From Vanilla planifolia (Eukaryota > Streptophyta > Magnoliopsida > Asparagales > Orchidaceae), in the NCBI GenBank assembly GCA_023846275.1, contig CM043870.1, positions 10,735,527 through 10,799,526 of the forward strand: DNA of 64,000 nt. Direction: 5' to 3'. This document shows positions 47,131 through 59,459 of this stretch, in pieces (positions within the stretch are counted from its first letter, which is position 1; each line of letters begins with the position of its first letter). The position numbers and the translations under genes were made by a program. The notes beneath the pieces are model-generated. The model had not been told where the DNA came from. It worked only from the letters and a program-made list of their open reading frames with translations, and made no database searches.

Positions 47131-50100
47131 ACTACTTATATGTTGATAATAAAATCATTATATCATTATTATTAATATTTTTTATAAATATTTTTAGATT
47201 ATACATCTCAAATATACATATATTAATTATGTAGAGAATTTGATCAATTGACCTAAAATATTTAACAGATTACTTGAGTGTAAAAAAAACTAATATTAGA
47301 AACATAAGCTCATGCAACACTTGGAGAAAATGTTTACTGAGTCATTTTTTTTATTAATACTAGAATGTTAAAACCTATAATATTTTTCATAGCACACAAG
47401 AGTATTTAAATGTTTTAAATTATCTTTTCATGCATGTAATGTTTACTTAAACATATGTGTCTCATCTAAGTTTATTTATTCTTTGCCTTAAAACATTACA
47501 TATATAGTGGGTTGCATCATTTATTAAAGCTACATTAACTAGAAATTAAAAAGGAATAAAAATTGAGTAAGAATTATATTATTAATGCTAATCATACTTG
47601 TATGAGATCATCTTCCTTCTTCCTATAATACAAGTCGATATTATATTAGATCAGATAGATAATTAGTTAAGAGTGATCTTAAAACATATGCCTCAATTAT
47701 ATTATTTATTTAAGTATGATAGGCTTATTGTACAAATATGTTGTTGATTTACTAGAGAGGCATGAGTTAAGGTTTAATTTTAAATAGTATAATATTAGCT
47801 ATAATAATTGTATGATGTATTCTTCTATAAAATTGAACATAGGATTGAATCAAGTAATAAGAGTTTGTTCTAAAAATTATAGTGTCACATAAGTATAACA
47901 TAATTTTCATACTAATGAATCTTTGTATTGGAGTAATGAGAGTTGAGAACTTAGGCTATGAGTGAACATATTTTTGGCATACTTATACGATATCACTTTC
48001 GTACTTATATAATATTATTTTCTTAAGGAGCATACATTAAGACTTCATCATGGACTAAATGATTTTTTTTCATAATAGTATGATCCCTTGATCGTATGAG
48101 TTCAATCTATTACTGTTGATATGAGTAAACTTGTCATAGGACTTATTATAGTATATGATCTTGTATCAGACAATAAATTCTCAAGAGGTCAAAAATTGAA
48201 CTTGAGAAGATTTTATTTTATTCATATCTTATCATGTCCTAACCATACCAATATGATACTTTTTTGTAAAAAAAAAAAGAATTAGTGGGATAGTTTTATC
48301 TAACTAGATGACATACTTAATATTGCATTGTATTTTTATAATATGTTGGATAAGACAATACAATCAATTTTGAAATGTGACTAATGACTAGTTTAAATGG
48401 TTTTTTAAGAAATTGATTATAATTATTAGATAGATGTTTAGAGTCATTTTAAAGGATTCTAAAGTCTATGTAAAGGCATCTAAACTTATGAGAAATGACT
48501 AATGATCATTTTCATCCCTTTGTGAATAATATAACTCGAATATCTTAATTACATTGGAAGAGGGAAGAGCAAGGTTGTATTTTCTTATTTAGATCATCCA
48601 TCATAGCCTTCCTTTTCATATTTAAGCTACATTGTATATTATTATTTCAAGTCAGTTGTATAACTTTCTTTCTTACAAAAGCATTGAATTTCTTTACATA
48701 TCACACTTGCATTAATTAAAATTCATAACAATGTCCCTCTGTTTAAATTATGCATGGGAGTTTCATTGTTGGGACTTTACACTTGTCAATCCTTTAACCT
48801 TGTTTTAGGCTTTTATTAAATTGATATTGTAGAATTTTATTAAGATAAATTATTTTTAAAAAACTAATAATAACTTTCTAAAAAAGGTATTATAAGAGCC
48901 AATAAGATTAAGAACACAAAAGTCCATCATTATTATTTATTAATTTAATTTAAATTGGCTTGTTTTTTTTAATTTACATAATTCAACCCCTTTTTTTGGA
49001 CATTAACTCTTACTTTCAACAAGTAATATAAGAGCATGGTTGCCTCTAGTTTCTAAATATCCTAGATAAGTTTCACACAATGTCATACAATATGGTGATT
49101 ATGTTATCCATGAGGAAAAGATTTCTTCAATTTGTCCACCCCTTTTTAAAGATGAGTTCTAATTATATTAGAAGAGTTGATTACATATTTTTCTTGAATC
49201 TATGGATTTAGATATTTAAAATATTATTTAAAATGATTTTGAATTTTTTACTTAAAAAGTTAATGATATCCAAGTAAAAAAGCCTTTGAGTGAACTTACT
49301 CTACATGAGAAGCATAAAGCTCAACTCAATGCCAAGGCTTTGAACATCCTTAATTATGATCTCTTCTCCACCAAAATTAATAGAATCATGAACCTTAAGA
49401 CCTCCTATGAAATGTAAGAAAAGCTTGATGTTATATATGGAGGACTAGCCAAGTTAGGTAATTCAAGATTAACTTGCTTATGTATGATTATAAACTTTTT
49501 TATATGCAAGAAGTGGACGAAATTAAAGTTATGTTTACTCATTTGATTAACATTATAAATGGTCTCCCAAATCTTGATAGAGTTTTCTCTAATGTTGAAT
49601 TAATGAGAAAAATTTTAATATTATTGTCAATGAATTTTGACCCCTTAGTGATCATTATCAAAGCCTCTATGAACTTAGACCATCTCATACTGGATGAGCT
49701 ACTTAGGAATCTCATGACTAATGAGATGGAGATCACAAGAAGAAATGAAGAAGAGGTACAAGCTAATCAATCCATGAAAGAGAATGAAATTACTTTGAAC
49801 GCTTAATCATCTACATCTAATGGGGCCTCCTTATGTAATAGTGTGGTAAAATAACTTTTTAAAGTTATAACCAAGTATTTTAAGTTGTTGTCTATAGGTA
49901 AGTCAAAGAAGGAAAAGGAGAGAAGCCATAAGAACAAATGGAAGAAAGAAATACTCTAGTATGACTGTTAAGAGCTAAGATATTATCATCTCAATTGTCT
50001 CAAATTGGCAAAGATGATCACAAGTATGAAGAAAAGCTATTACAAGAGGGACACAAAGAAAAAGGACAAAAAGAAGGCCATAAAGGTCAGATGAAGCAAT

Positions 50101-50620
50101 TTAAAGGAATCTACATCCTTCTTAAGCAGTGAGTAAAGTGAGGAAGAAAAGAAAATTTTGATGTCTTATGGAAAAGCATGAAGTATCTAAAGTAGTGAGG
50201 AAACTGATGAAAAGGAAACCCTTTGCTTCAAGACATGCCATGAAGATTCCTTTAGGAGTGAAGATAATGATATAAGTAATCACACTACAAAGAATTAGAG
50301 AATAATTATTTTGAATTAGTTAATGCTTTTAAATGATAAAGCATAATAAACTGAAGAAAGAGTATAAAATTTACCATGACTTATATAAAAATTTAAATAA
50401 AAAGCACAAGGTAGTTGAAAGAATTACAAAAAATGAGGGAAGAACTCATTAGAACAATTTGCAAACATGCAAAAGAAAAAATTGTTTTTGAACGATTTCA
50501 AAATTTGCATTCACGTTATGTTGTTCATCCTATCACATGCCTAAGAAAGCAAATTTTCAAAATTCTAGATCAACACATGCAGAAAAGTTATCTTATGCAT
50601 TAACTCTTACAATTATTGTC
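47130..50620 (+). mobile_element. Old Ty1/copia (SIRE/Maximus-like) 5' LTR plus gag remnant
   Basis: LTR from about 47,138 to 49,010. Next comes a decayed tRNA-Met-type primer site near 49,020-49,040 ('caacaagtaatataagagca'). A copia gag then begins near 49.1 kb. Its best part (49,474-49,806) reads FYMQEVDEIKVMFTHLINIINGL and FSNVELMRKILILL, the UBN2-type gag block of copia elements, and LCFKTCHEDS near 50.2 kb matches the post-zinc-knuckle acidic part of SIRE gag. Several breaks; old. Confidence 0.75.
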
Positions 50621-53600
50621 TAAAATTTTTACATTTTTAAAGATTACAAGATTTTAATCAATGTTAATTATAGTTATCCCAATTTTGTATGTGCAACTAA
50701 GAATAAGAATGTACTTAGAAATGTTGTTTCATATGATTATATATTGACTGGTCTCAAATTTATTTGAGTTTTGAAAATCAAAATGTTAAATTTTGATGCT
50801 TGTATGCATGCTTCCCTTATTTTAATTAGAAATGGAGATTAATCTTTTGGAAGCATGTTGTTTAGGTTTAATTCTTAAGCATGTTTATTTGCTTGTTCTA
50901 TTGTGTTTCTTTAAAGTTTTTATATGCATTAATTTAGGGAGAGTTATATAGATAAATTGTAATGAACTCAACAACCCATAAGATAAGGTGAATTATTTAA
51001 TCAATAGTACTTAATTGTCTCAAATCTAAGGTTAGTTTAACAATAAATTACCTTAAATTATAAACATCAAATACAATGCTTTCCCAAAATCTTTTTTACT
51101 ATTTTTATATGTCTCTAAATAAAATTAGAATCTAGTTGCTTCCTCAAATTAGATTTAAGGAATTCTTTTGCTAAAGCTTAATCTAGTTAACATAAATTCT
51201 TTGCAAAGAATATCTATTAGTTATCTTGATTACAATCATAAATCAATTTTAAAAAACCTTAGTTAGCTTTTAAAAACCTTGGTTAGTAATGTGATTATTA
51301 TTAAATAATAAATCAAGAAAATAAAATAAAATTAAAAAGGAGAAATAAGATTTTTAGGTGATTTGATAAAATATTTTTCTACATCTACCCTTACTAGGTC
51401 CAATTAAGATTCCATTATCATAATGCACTTTTGCCCAACTAGTAGGTAGAACAAAGCTAAGCTTACAATAAGTGATCATCCTAACTGCATAGCTCTATCA
51501 AGGTTATAGCAACAACCTAATGTAAGTACACAATAAAATCACCCAGCTAAAATAACAAGATATATGACACTCTAAATAGATTATATAGCAAAATATAGCT
51601 TAATCCTTCAAAATAAAATGTAGCTCAAATGCTAATAGAATTAGATAACATGTTAACAATATGCTAAGAAAAACTAAAGTGAAAACTAAGCTTAAAAATT
51701 TGTTGTAGATAAATCCAATGCTCTAGCCATATGTTAAGATTATTGTTATGTAATTAGAATAATTAAGTATAGCAAGTTGAAGCATCAGAACACCCTTCAT
51801 TATATTTTATGCCAAGTTTTATGAGAGAGTGAAATAAATACAAATAAAAAAGTTACAACTACTAAAATTATGTTTTAAAAAAACTTTAAATTAGCCATTA
51901 CATTCTTTGGATTTAGATTATATTAGTACATCAAAGATATTATATAATGGTGATAAAGTTCGTATAGTATTGTCCCAATGATGTGCCTATCTAAATAGTT
52001 CATTTCTATTGATACAAATGTATCATACAAATATAATGATGACATTATCTAATATAAATAGAATAAAGTCTATCATAGCTAAATTCAAAAGTTTTAAGAA
52101 AATATTGTATGATGCATGATTATATCATACAATATGTTATATGAGAAACTTATAATATTGAACAATTAGCATCAAAAAGTTTAAAATAATATATCATACA
52201 AGTTTGAGATAATTCTCATATTATAAAAATTTGAGATGGCTCTCATACTGTATGAGCCTAATACAAGAAGTAGTGATTAAGTTATGATATTGATCATATT
52301 AGTTTGAATATAGATATCCAATGTATGATATGTATTTTCACAAAAGTTGAGCTTTCAAGAAAATGTCATACATTGTGTTCATAAATTATGAATTTTTGTA
52401 TGATGCAAATTTTACTTAGATTAATCAAACTAAAAAATGGATCATACTAATATGATATGCATTATCATACTTGTATAAAAATGTTAAAAATATATGAAAT
52501 GTGACATTAGTTTAATTTTAGATCATTCTCATATGTTCATTGAAATTCTTAACAATTGAACATACTAAGATGATTTTATTATCATTATAATACAATAATA
52601 AAGAATCTAAATATATATATATATAAACTAATAGTTTTAACATTAATCATACTAGTCTAATATATATATCATCTTAGTATTCCATACAACATATATTTAG
52701 TGATGAATGTACTCTTATGATATAACTATCATATTATATGGTAACAAGTTTGCATTTAATAGTAATTATCTAAGATCAATAACATAATCATCATTATACA
52801 TAAAGTGATTTAGATATTAGTTCACTTACTTAGATGATATAAATATTATATTCATATTAAGTAGTAAGCACATTTATTAATGAATATATAATTATGACAT
52901 ATAGACTTTATATCATATTATATATATAATGTGCATGTTAATAAAATTTGTAAGTAATAATATGAAACATAAAATTATACAAGTTTGACCTATACATAAC
53001 ATGAATCTTAAGAGAAAATAAATTATATATTTGTATGAAATAGGCTTCATACATATATGATGCAAGTGTAAACTAAACTTTTAAAGATTGTATAGCATTT
53101 GCATAAGACGATACCTTGTATGACCAATTTGCACTCATAAATAATTTAGTTGGCAGTCACACCTATATATAGATACACCGTATCTATATGGTCTTAACAC
53201 TATTCACTAACAAGTGTAAATATAAGCAAAAAAATAGATCTTCTAAGTATGATATTGACCATCGTACTATACAACTAATAGAAAGTGAAGATCATGACTT
53301 AAATTTAGATGTTCTAAATTAGATTTTTTTTAAAACTAAGAGTTGTGTATAACTTAAATAAAGATAAAGTGATATTTAATAATATCTTAATGTAGTTCTA
53401 GTGATCATAACAATACTAAAATTATATTTAGAAAATGAATGCATGTAATCCAATCCTAGTTGTACCACAAAAACATTTAAAGGAAGAGATTGGCAATTTA
53501 ACCATAGATAATATATAGATGGTCTCCAAGTGAGTTCATTAGCCCATAATAAGAAACCTAATTAGCTCTAGAATCTAAAAGTTGAGCTAAGCTTGAGCAT

Positions 53601-54100
53601 AGTCACCAACACTCCTTATGACATATCTTTGAAGTGGATTACTCAATGAAGATTTTAATCAAGCTATTTAATTGATTAAGTTTTGTTTGATCTTAAGAAA
53701 TATGATCTAAAACATACTCATCAAAAAGCATTGCTAATAACAATATAATAATTTTGTGCTAATCAAACAAGTTTGCACAACTAAAGGTTCGATCCCTTTA
53801 AATTTTATGTGATTGCTTGATTTGCTTCAATAAGTATTAATTTAGTTTATACTCTCAACAATTTTATAGTTGTGTGCACCCCTTATTTTCTTGTTTTTAA
53901 TTTTATTTTACCTTTGATGCATGATAAAAAGGGGTAATGGTTTTAATTATAATTATTTCAATTCAATACGTTGAGGTGAGTACAAATGTAGGGGAGTAAG
54001 GGAGCATTTCTGTGCTTTCATATTTTTATATTATTTTATTTTAATATTTTAATAATTTTATTATTACCAAATAGAGGAAATTATTATGCCCTTATTCATT
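50620..54100. repeat. AT-rich repeat debris rich in ATCATAC/GTATGAT motifs
   Basis: No gene is seen. From about 51.9 to 53.3 kb the DNA is peppered with partly palindromic words such as 'atcatactaatatgat', 'tatcatacttgtata' and 'tgtatgatgcatgattatatcataca'. The same words occur in the copia-type LTRs, so this is probably a further, very diverged LTR copy or a related repeat. A short (AT)n run lies at 52,612-52,625. Confidence 0.5.
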
Positions 54101-54109
54101 GCATCACTT

Positions 54110-57100
54110 ATTTGATAACAATAAAATCATTGTGTTATTATTACTTATTCCTTTACTAAGTATTTTTTTTAAATCATTTATCTCTAGTGCACATCGATTA
54201 ATTAGGTGGAGAGCTTGATCAATTAACTCAAGGAGTTTAATGAAGTTATTTGGGTGTAAATGAATTAAAAGAAATAAAAGCTTGAGTAACACTTAGAGAA
54301 GAGGTTTATTAAGTTAATTTTTTATTGATAATAGAATATTATAACTTATAATAATCTTTTAAGGCACTTAGGATTTGATGAATAAGAGTATTTAAATGTT
54401 TTAAATTATTTTTTTCACTAATTTAATTTTTAATTGAAGGCATGAATGTCATCTAAGTTTATTAATTCTTTATCTTAAAACATTACATACATATTGGGTT
54501 GCATCATTTATTAACGATAATTTATGTAAAAATTGAAAAAAATGGCAATTGACTGAGATTACATTGTTAGTACTAATCATACTTATATGAGATTATCTTC
54601 ATATAATACAAATAGATACCACATTTGATCAGATGGAGAATAGGTTGAGGGAAATCCTAAATCATATATTCAACTACAATGTTGGTACAAGTATGATACA
54701 CCTATCATACAAGTACTTTTTTGATTTACTTAAGAGGTGTGATTTAAGGTTTAGAATTATTAAGCTTTATACAATATGATATTAGCTGTTGTAATTGTAT
54801 GATGCATTCTTTTATAGGATTAGACTTGGTATTAAATTAAGGATAAAGTTTTGAACTAAAAATTATAATGTCATATAAGTATGATATACTTTTTGTACTA
54901 ATATTGATACTTTTCTTAAGGTATTCTCACCTTGAGCCTTAGATAAAAACCTTCTTTTTTGAGTCTTAATTGTAGTAGTTGAAGTTTGATAATGGCAAGG
55001 AACTAAAGAAGAAAGGACAAAAAAGAAGGTCTTGCCTATAAAGAGATTGAATTTCTCAAGAAGTTTTCTTTCAAAGAGTTCTAAATTCATAAAGTTCTAA
55101 ATTTATAAAGTAGTGAACTATATTATTCATTATTCTTATATTTTTATAGAGGTTGCATACAATATTTTTTGACAAATCTAATATATTTATTTCCATAAGA
55201 ACATGTGGTTTTAACATAAAATAAAAAAATTTACAAATTCTATAAATTTCATTCCATAGTGAGATTATGCATGCACTCACAAAATGTTGTGCATGTGTGG
55301 GAGACCAACATTAGAGCACTATTCACATGCTTGGATACTATTTCTACATGTAGATAAGTAATGTTGCAGTGGCATTGACCAAATAGGCATGGTAAGTCAA
55401 CCTACCATGGTGGATAGCATGCTCGATAAGTGAATGACGTGTGTGGATATGCATAGTTGTGCATCTAGTGTGCATAGTTATTCAGCATGTTGCACCTTCC
55501 TGTGTGTGCTCCTACACTTCTACTCATGATGCATGTCTTGTGCACTATAATGCACACTCCAGGGCCCTATAGTGAGCATTTATGAAGTGCTGCTCATACG
55601 TTGACGTGCTTGTAGCTAGCTTCCAGATGAGGCCACATAGTTTTTACTCCATGGTGTTACTATGATGGTTTCATCATTTTATCATTTTCTTTGATTTTTT
55701 TATAACATTTGGGTTTAATGAATCTAGAATTAAGCACTTAATTATATGTGCCTTTTTTGTCCCATTCAATCCTCTTTTTTGAACTAATTTTTTACTAAAT
55801 CTAGTTCTATTATCTTTGTTGGGAGGTTGATATTTTTATCATCCCATTAAGTGGTTTCATTAACTTTGCTACTAGCAGCACATAATTTTGGTAGGTATTC
55901 ATTAACCTCTTTACTTGGTTAGCATGAATAACACCTTTTGTTAATGCTTCTTCATCTATATTAAAAGAAAATATTATCCATCCTTCATAAATTGATATTA
56001 TTATGCTCATGATTAGTAGATGACATCTCAGTCTCATAAATATAGATTCCTTAATATAAATTAGCAAATATTTAGAAGTACCATTTTATAGATTATCTTA
56101 TCAATATAGTTTTTTGTGAGACACAATTCACCTTGTACCTTATTTCAACTCTTGCCTCGAAGTCTTTATGAATCAAACCTAGGGAATAAGGGTCTTGGAT
56201 GAGTAGTCTCTAGGTTTAATCCCTTTAGAAGACTTTTTGATATTAAGTTCTTCTTGCTTCTAGTGCTAATAATTACACTAATAAGTTTTTTCTTCACTTC
56301 AACTTGGATGGTGAATAATTTCATGTGATGTTTGTTAGAGTCAAAAGTAAGCAATAACCTTTCATCAATTTATAGAGGAGTTTTAAGTACTTTTTTGTTT
56401 CAATTTTAATAAGTACTTTTTAGCTTTTTAAACCTTTTGGAAATAGTTTAGGATATAGTTTCAATATTTTTGTTGTAAGTTCCTTATTTTCTTATAGTGA
56501 TCACAATACTTTTGGGCTCTATTAATAGTTATTATCCTGACATATTTTGTTAGAAAATATTTTTCTTTTGGTCACCAATTTTTAGATTCATTCTCAAACT
56601 TCTTGATATTTTATCCTTTTAGTTTTGTTTTTTATGATCATTTTTCTTTTTAATAGTCATTACAAATATAATAGCTTATTTTAAAGATTGAATAGAAAAA
56701 AGAATAATTTAGTTATAAAAAGATAGTACAGACCTGTAATATAATTTGATAATATTTTTATTTCATAGATAGGTATTTTTAAACTCGCATCTTGTCATGA
56801 AAATTTTGTATTATATTCTTACATCATTTATCCTTGTTAGTGTCATATGTAATGCCACTTTCTTCACCTTTCTCACATGTAATCTATTTGATAAAATTCT
56901 TTTTAAAGTAATTTCTTAAATTGCCTTAATTCACTTCTATAATTATACCAATTCCTGAGTATTCCACTAGGCTAGCATAACTCATCATTCTCAATTGAAC
57001 ATATGCCACTTTATCGATTGATGAATAATCATACAAAGAAAAAATATTTTCTTGTTATTCAACTAGGTTTCCAATTTTCTTACATTTATTATTCTATCAT

Positions 57101-59440
57101 AATCAATAAATCAAGTATAACATCTGTCTTAAAAAACTATTATCATTTCTTATATATTGAAAGGGTGAGATTGATGTCATCATTATCTTCATCTTTAACT
57201 ATCTTAGGATTGTTACTTAATCTAAAATTATCATGATTAAAAGTATTTTATTTTGACAAAATATCTATTAAATCCATCATAAGAAGAGATTAGGATGTCA
57301 ACACCATCTCTATTAATACTTGCAATTTTTGGATTAATAGAGTGTACATTCAACTTTAATGTTGAAATAATTAGCTTAGTCACCTTCATTGAAGCCTTAT
57401 CAATCTCTTGATTCCTTTTTATGCTTGCTTTTCAACTATTTCTTTTTAGCTCTTACCTTTGCATCAAAACAAAACATTATGATACCTAAAGTAATATAAT
57501 CTATCTATGAGATATTTTTGCCCATAGCTCTTGATAGCAAAAATTATTTTTTGAATCGTAATAATAGAAGTTGAAATGTGATAATGGTAAGGAATTAACA
57601 AAGAAATAAGAAGGCTTTTGCCATAATAAGATTTAATTTCTTAAGAAGTTTCTATTCAAGGAGTTTCAAATTTATGAATTTCTAATTCATAGAGTTCTAA
57701 ATTACTTAGTTTATCATTCTTACCCTTTTAATTTTGACAAAAACACTGATTTTTTTTACCAAAATCCCACAAATGTTGCAAATTATACATCACAATGAAA
57801 CTTTTTGCTTGAAAATAAGAGAGATACCCTTGGGAATTGTTCACCCAAGTAGATATTGTTCACTCACATAGATCGTGTGCTTGATAGATGATTGACAGCA
57901 CGGTCCTACCTAAATGTGTAGTGTGTCATGCCTTCCTTAGTGTGTGACTCCACCTTCACACATAGCACATGTTTAATGCACTCCAACACATTTACAATGG
58001 GCCTCTATAAGTAGCTATTTGCTTGATTCTTGTTGCATGGTGTCGCCATGACAATTTTTATTATTTTGTCACCCTCCTAAAGTTTTTTCGTAATTTTTGA
58101 GTTTAATGAAACTGGAACCTTGTTAAATGAAATCTGTATATTAAAGTAATGAGAGTTGATGAATTAGGCTTTGAATGAATGGATTTTAATTATACCTATA
58201 TAATATCACTTATATATCCATATGATATCATTTTCTTGGGCAGCCTACTTTAAGACTATCTTGGATTAAGCAAATTTGTGTTTTAATAGTATGATCCACT
58301 AATTGTATGAGTGTGATCTCTTAGGGTTAGCATGAGTGGACTTATCATAGAAGTCAACAAAGTGTGTAATTTTAAATCATACAATTGATTCCCATGAGCT
58401 TAGAAATTAGATTTAAGAAACTTTATTCTATTTGTGCTGTATGATGTCCTCATTGTTCATTACAATGCATTTCTTTTGAAAAAATGAACTAATCAAATAA
58501 TTTTGTTTGGCTATATAATGCGCTTGACATTTCTTCATACTTGCACGATCCATTAAATCAAACTGTTCAATTAGTTCTAGAATGTGAATAATGGATAGTT
58601 TGATTAGAATTTTAAGAAATTAATTATAGTCATTGGAGATATGTTTAAAGCCATTTAAGAGGATCTTAAGATCAATATAAAGGCATCTAAACTTACGAGA
58701 AATGACTAATGATCATTTACATATCTTTTTGAAAAGCATAACTTGGAAACCTTCTTTACATTAGAAGAGAGAAGAGGAGGGTTGTGGTTTTTAGTTTGGA
58801 TCATTCATTATAGCCTTATTTTTAATCTTTTAGCTAGATTGTGTATTATTATTTCAATTTATTTCTATAACACTTTTTCTTATAAAAGCATCAAGTTTTA
58901 TTACATATCGTTCTTGTATTGATTTAGTTTTGTAGTAATGTTTCTTTTTCTTAAATTGTGCTTGGGTTATAGAACCATTTGTATCGAGCTTTTTATTTGA
59001 GTTCCTTGTCCCATTGTTGAGACTTTATACTTATTGTTTTGTATCAATTTATTGACTATTTTATAAGATTTTATTAAGTGTTGTAGGCTTTTTATTATAC
59101 TAGTGTAGTAAGTTTTTATTAAGCTATAATTGTAGGCTTATGCTAAGCTAATGCTTGTAGAGTGTTTTGGGCCAATTTTTAATGAATTTTTTAGCTTTTT
59201 GGTTGTGGATGGATCTAGATCCTAGTTTTGGTCAAATGACTTAAAGTTATTATTTGTTTATATTACTTACATTTTACACAAACTATTTTTAAAATCTTAA
59301 CAACTTTTTTGAGTATGTGTTGAATAGCCAATAAGATTAAGAATATGAAAGTCTTATGTTGTTATTTATTACATTAATTTTAGTTTTATTGAGTTATAAT
59401 TTTGCATAATTCACACCATCTCTTGTGCACATTGACTCCT
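54110..59440 (+). mobile_element. Old copia-type LTR, split by a nested insertion
   Basis: The left part (54,110-54,903) and the right part (58,127-59,440) align in order with the LTR at 47.13-49.01 kb. The left part matches up to the 'gtcatataagtatgatatactttttgtactaat' zone and the right part resumes at 'aaagtaatgagagttga'. Together they give about 2.1 kb, the expected LTR length. The 3.2 kb between them is a separate element. Confidence 0.65.
54904..58126 (-). mobile_element. Old Ty3/gypsy-type element nested in a copia LTR
   Basis: Two diverged direct repeats bound it. They run about 54.91-55.74 kb and 57.50-58.12 kb, and share 'gtagttgaagtttgataatggcaagg' and 'tccatggtgttacTatga/ttgcatggtgtcgccatgac' zones. 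Between them, on the minus strand, 56,354-56,166 reads like a Ty3 protease (VEVKKKLISVIISTRSKKNLIS, GLNLETTHPRP), and a tRNA-Met-like primer site lies beside the right repeat near 57,480. It is short (about 3.2 kb), lacks most of pol and has several breaks. The diverged LTRs point to an old insertion, but one younger than the copia LTR it splits. Confidence 0.6.
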
Positions 59441-59459
59441 TTATTTTTCAAAAAGTAGA

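Noticed and set aside
51900-53300. CRISPR-like array of short repeats
   Set aside because: The repeated words are variable, irregularly spaced and lie in plant nuclear repeat DNA without spacers of uniform length.
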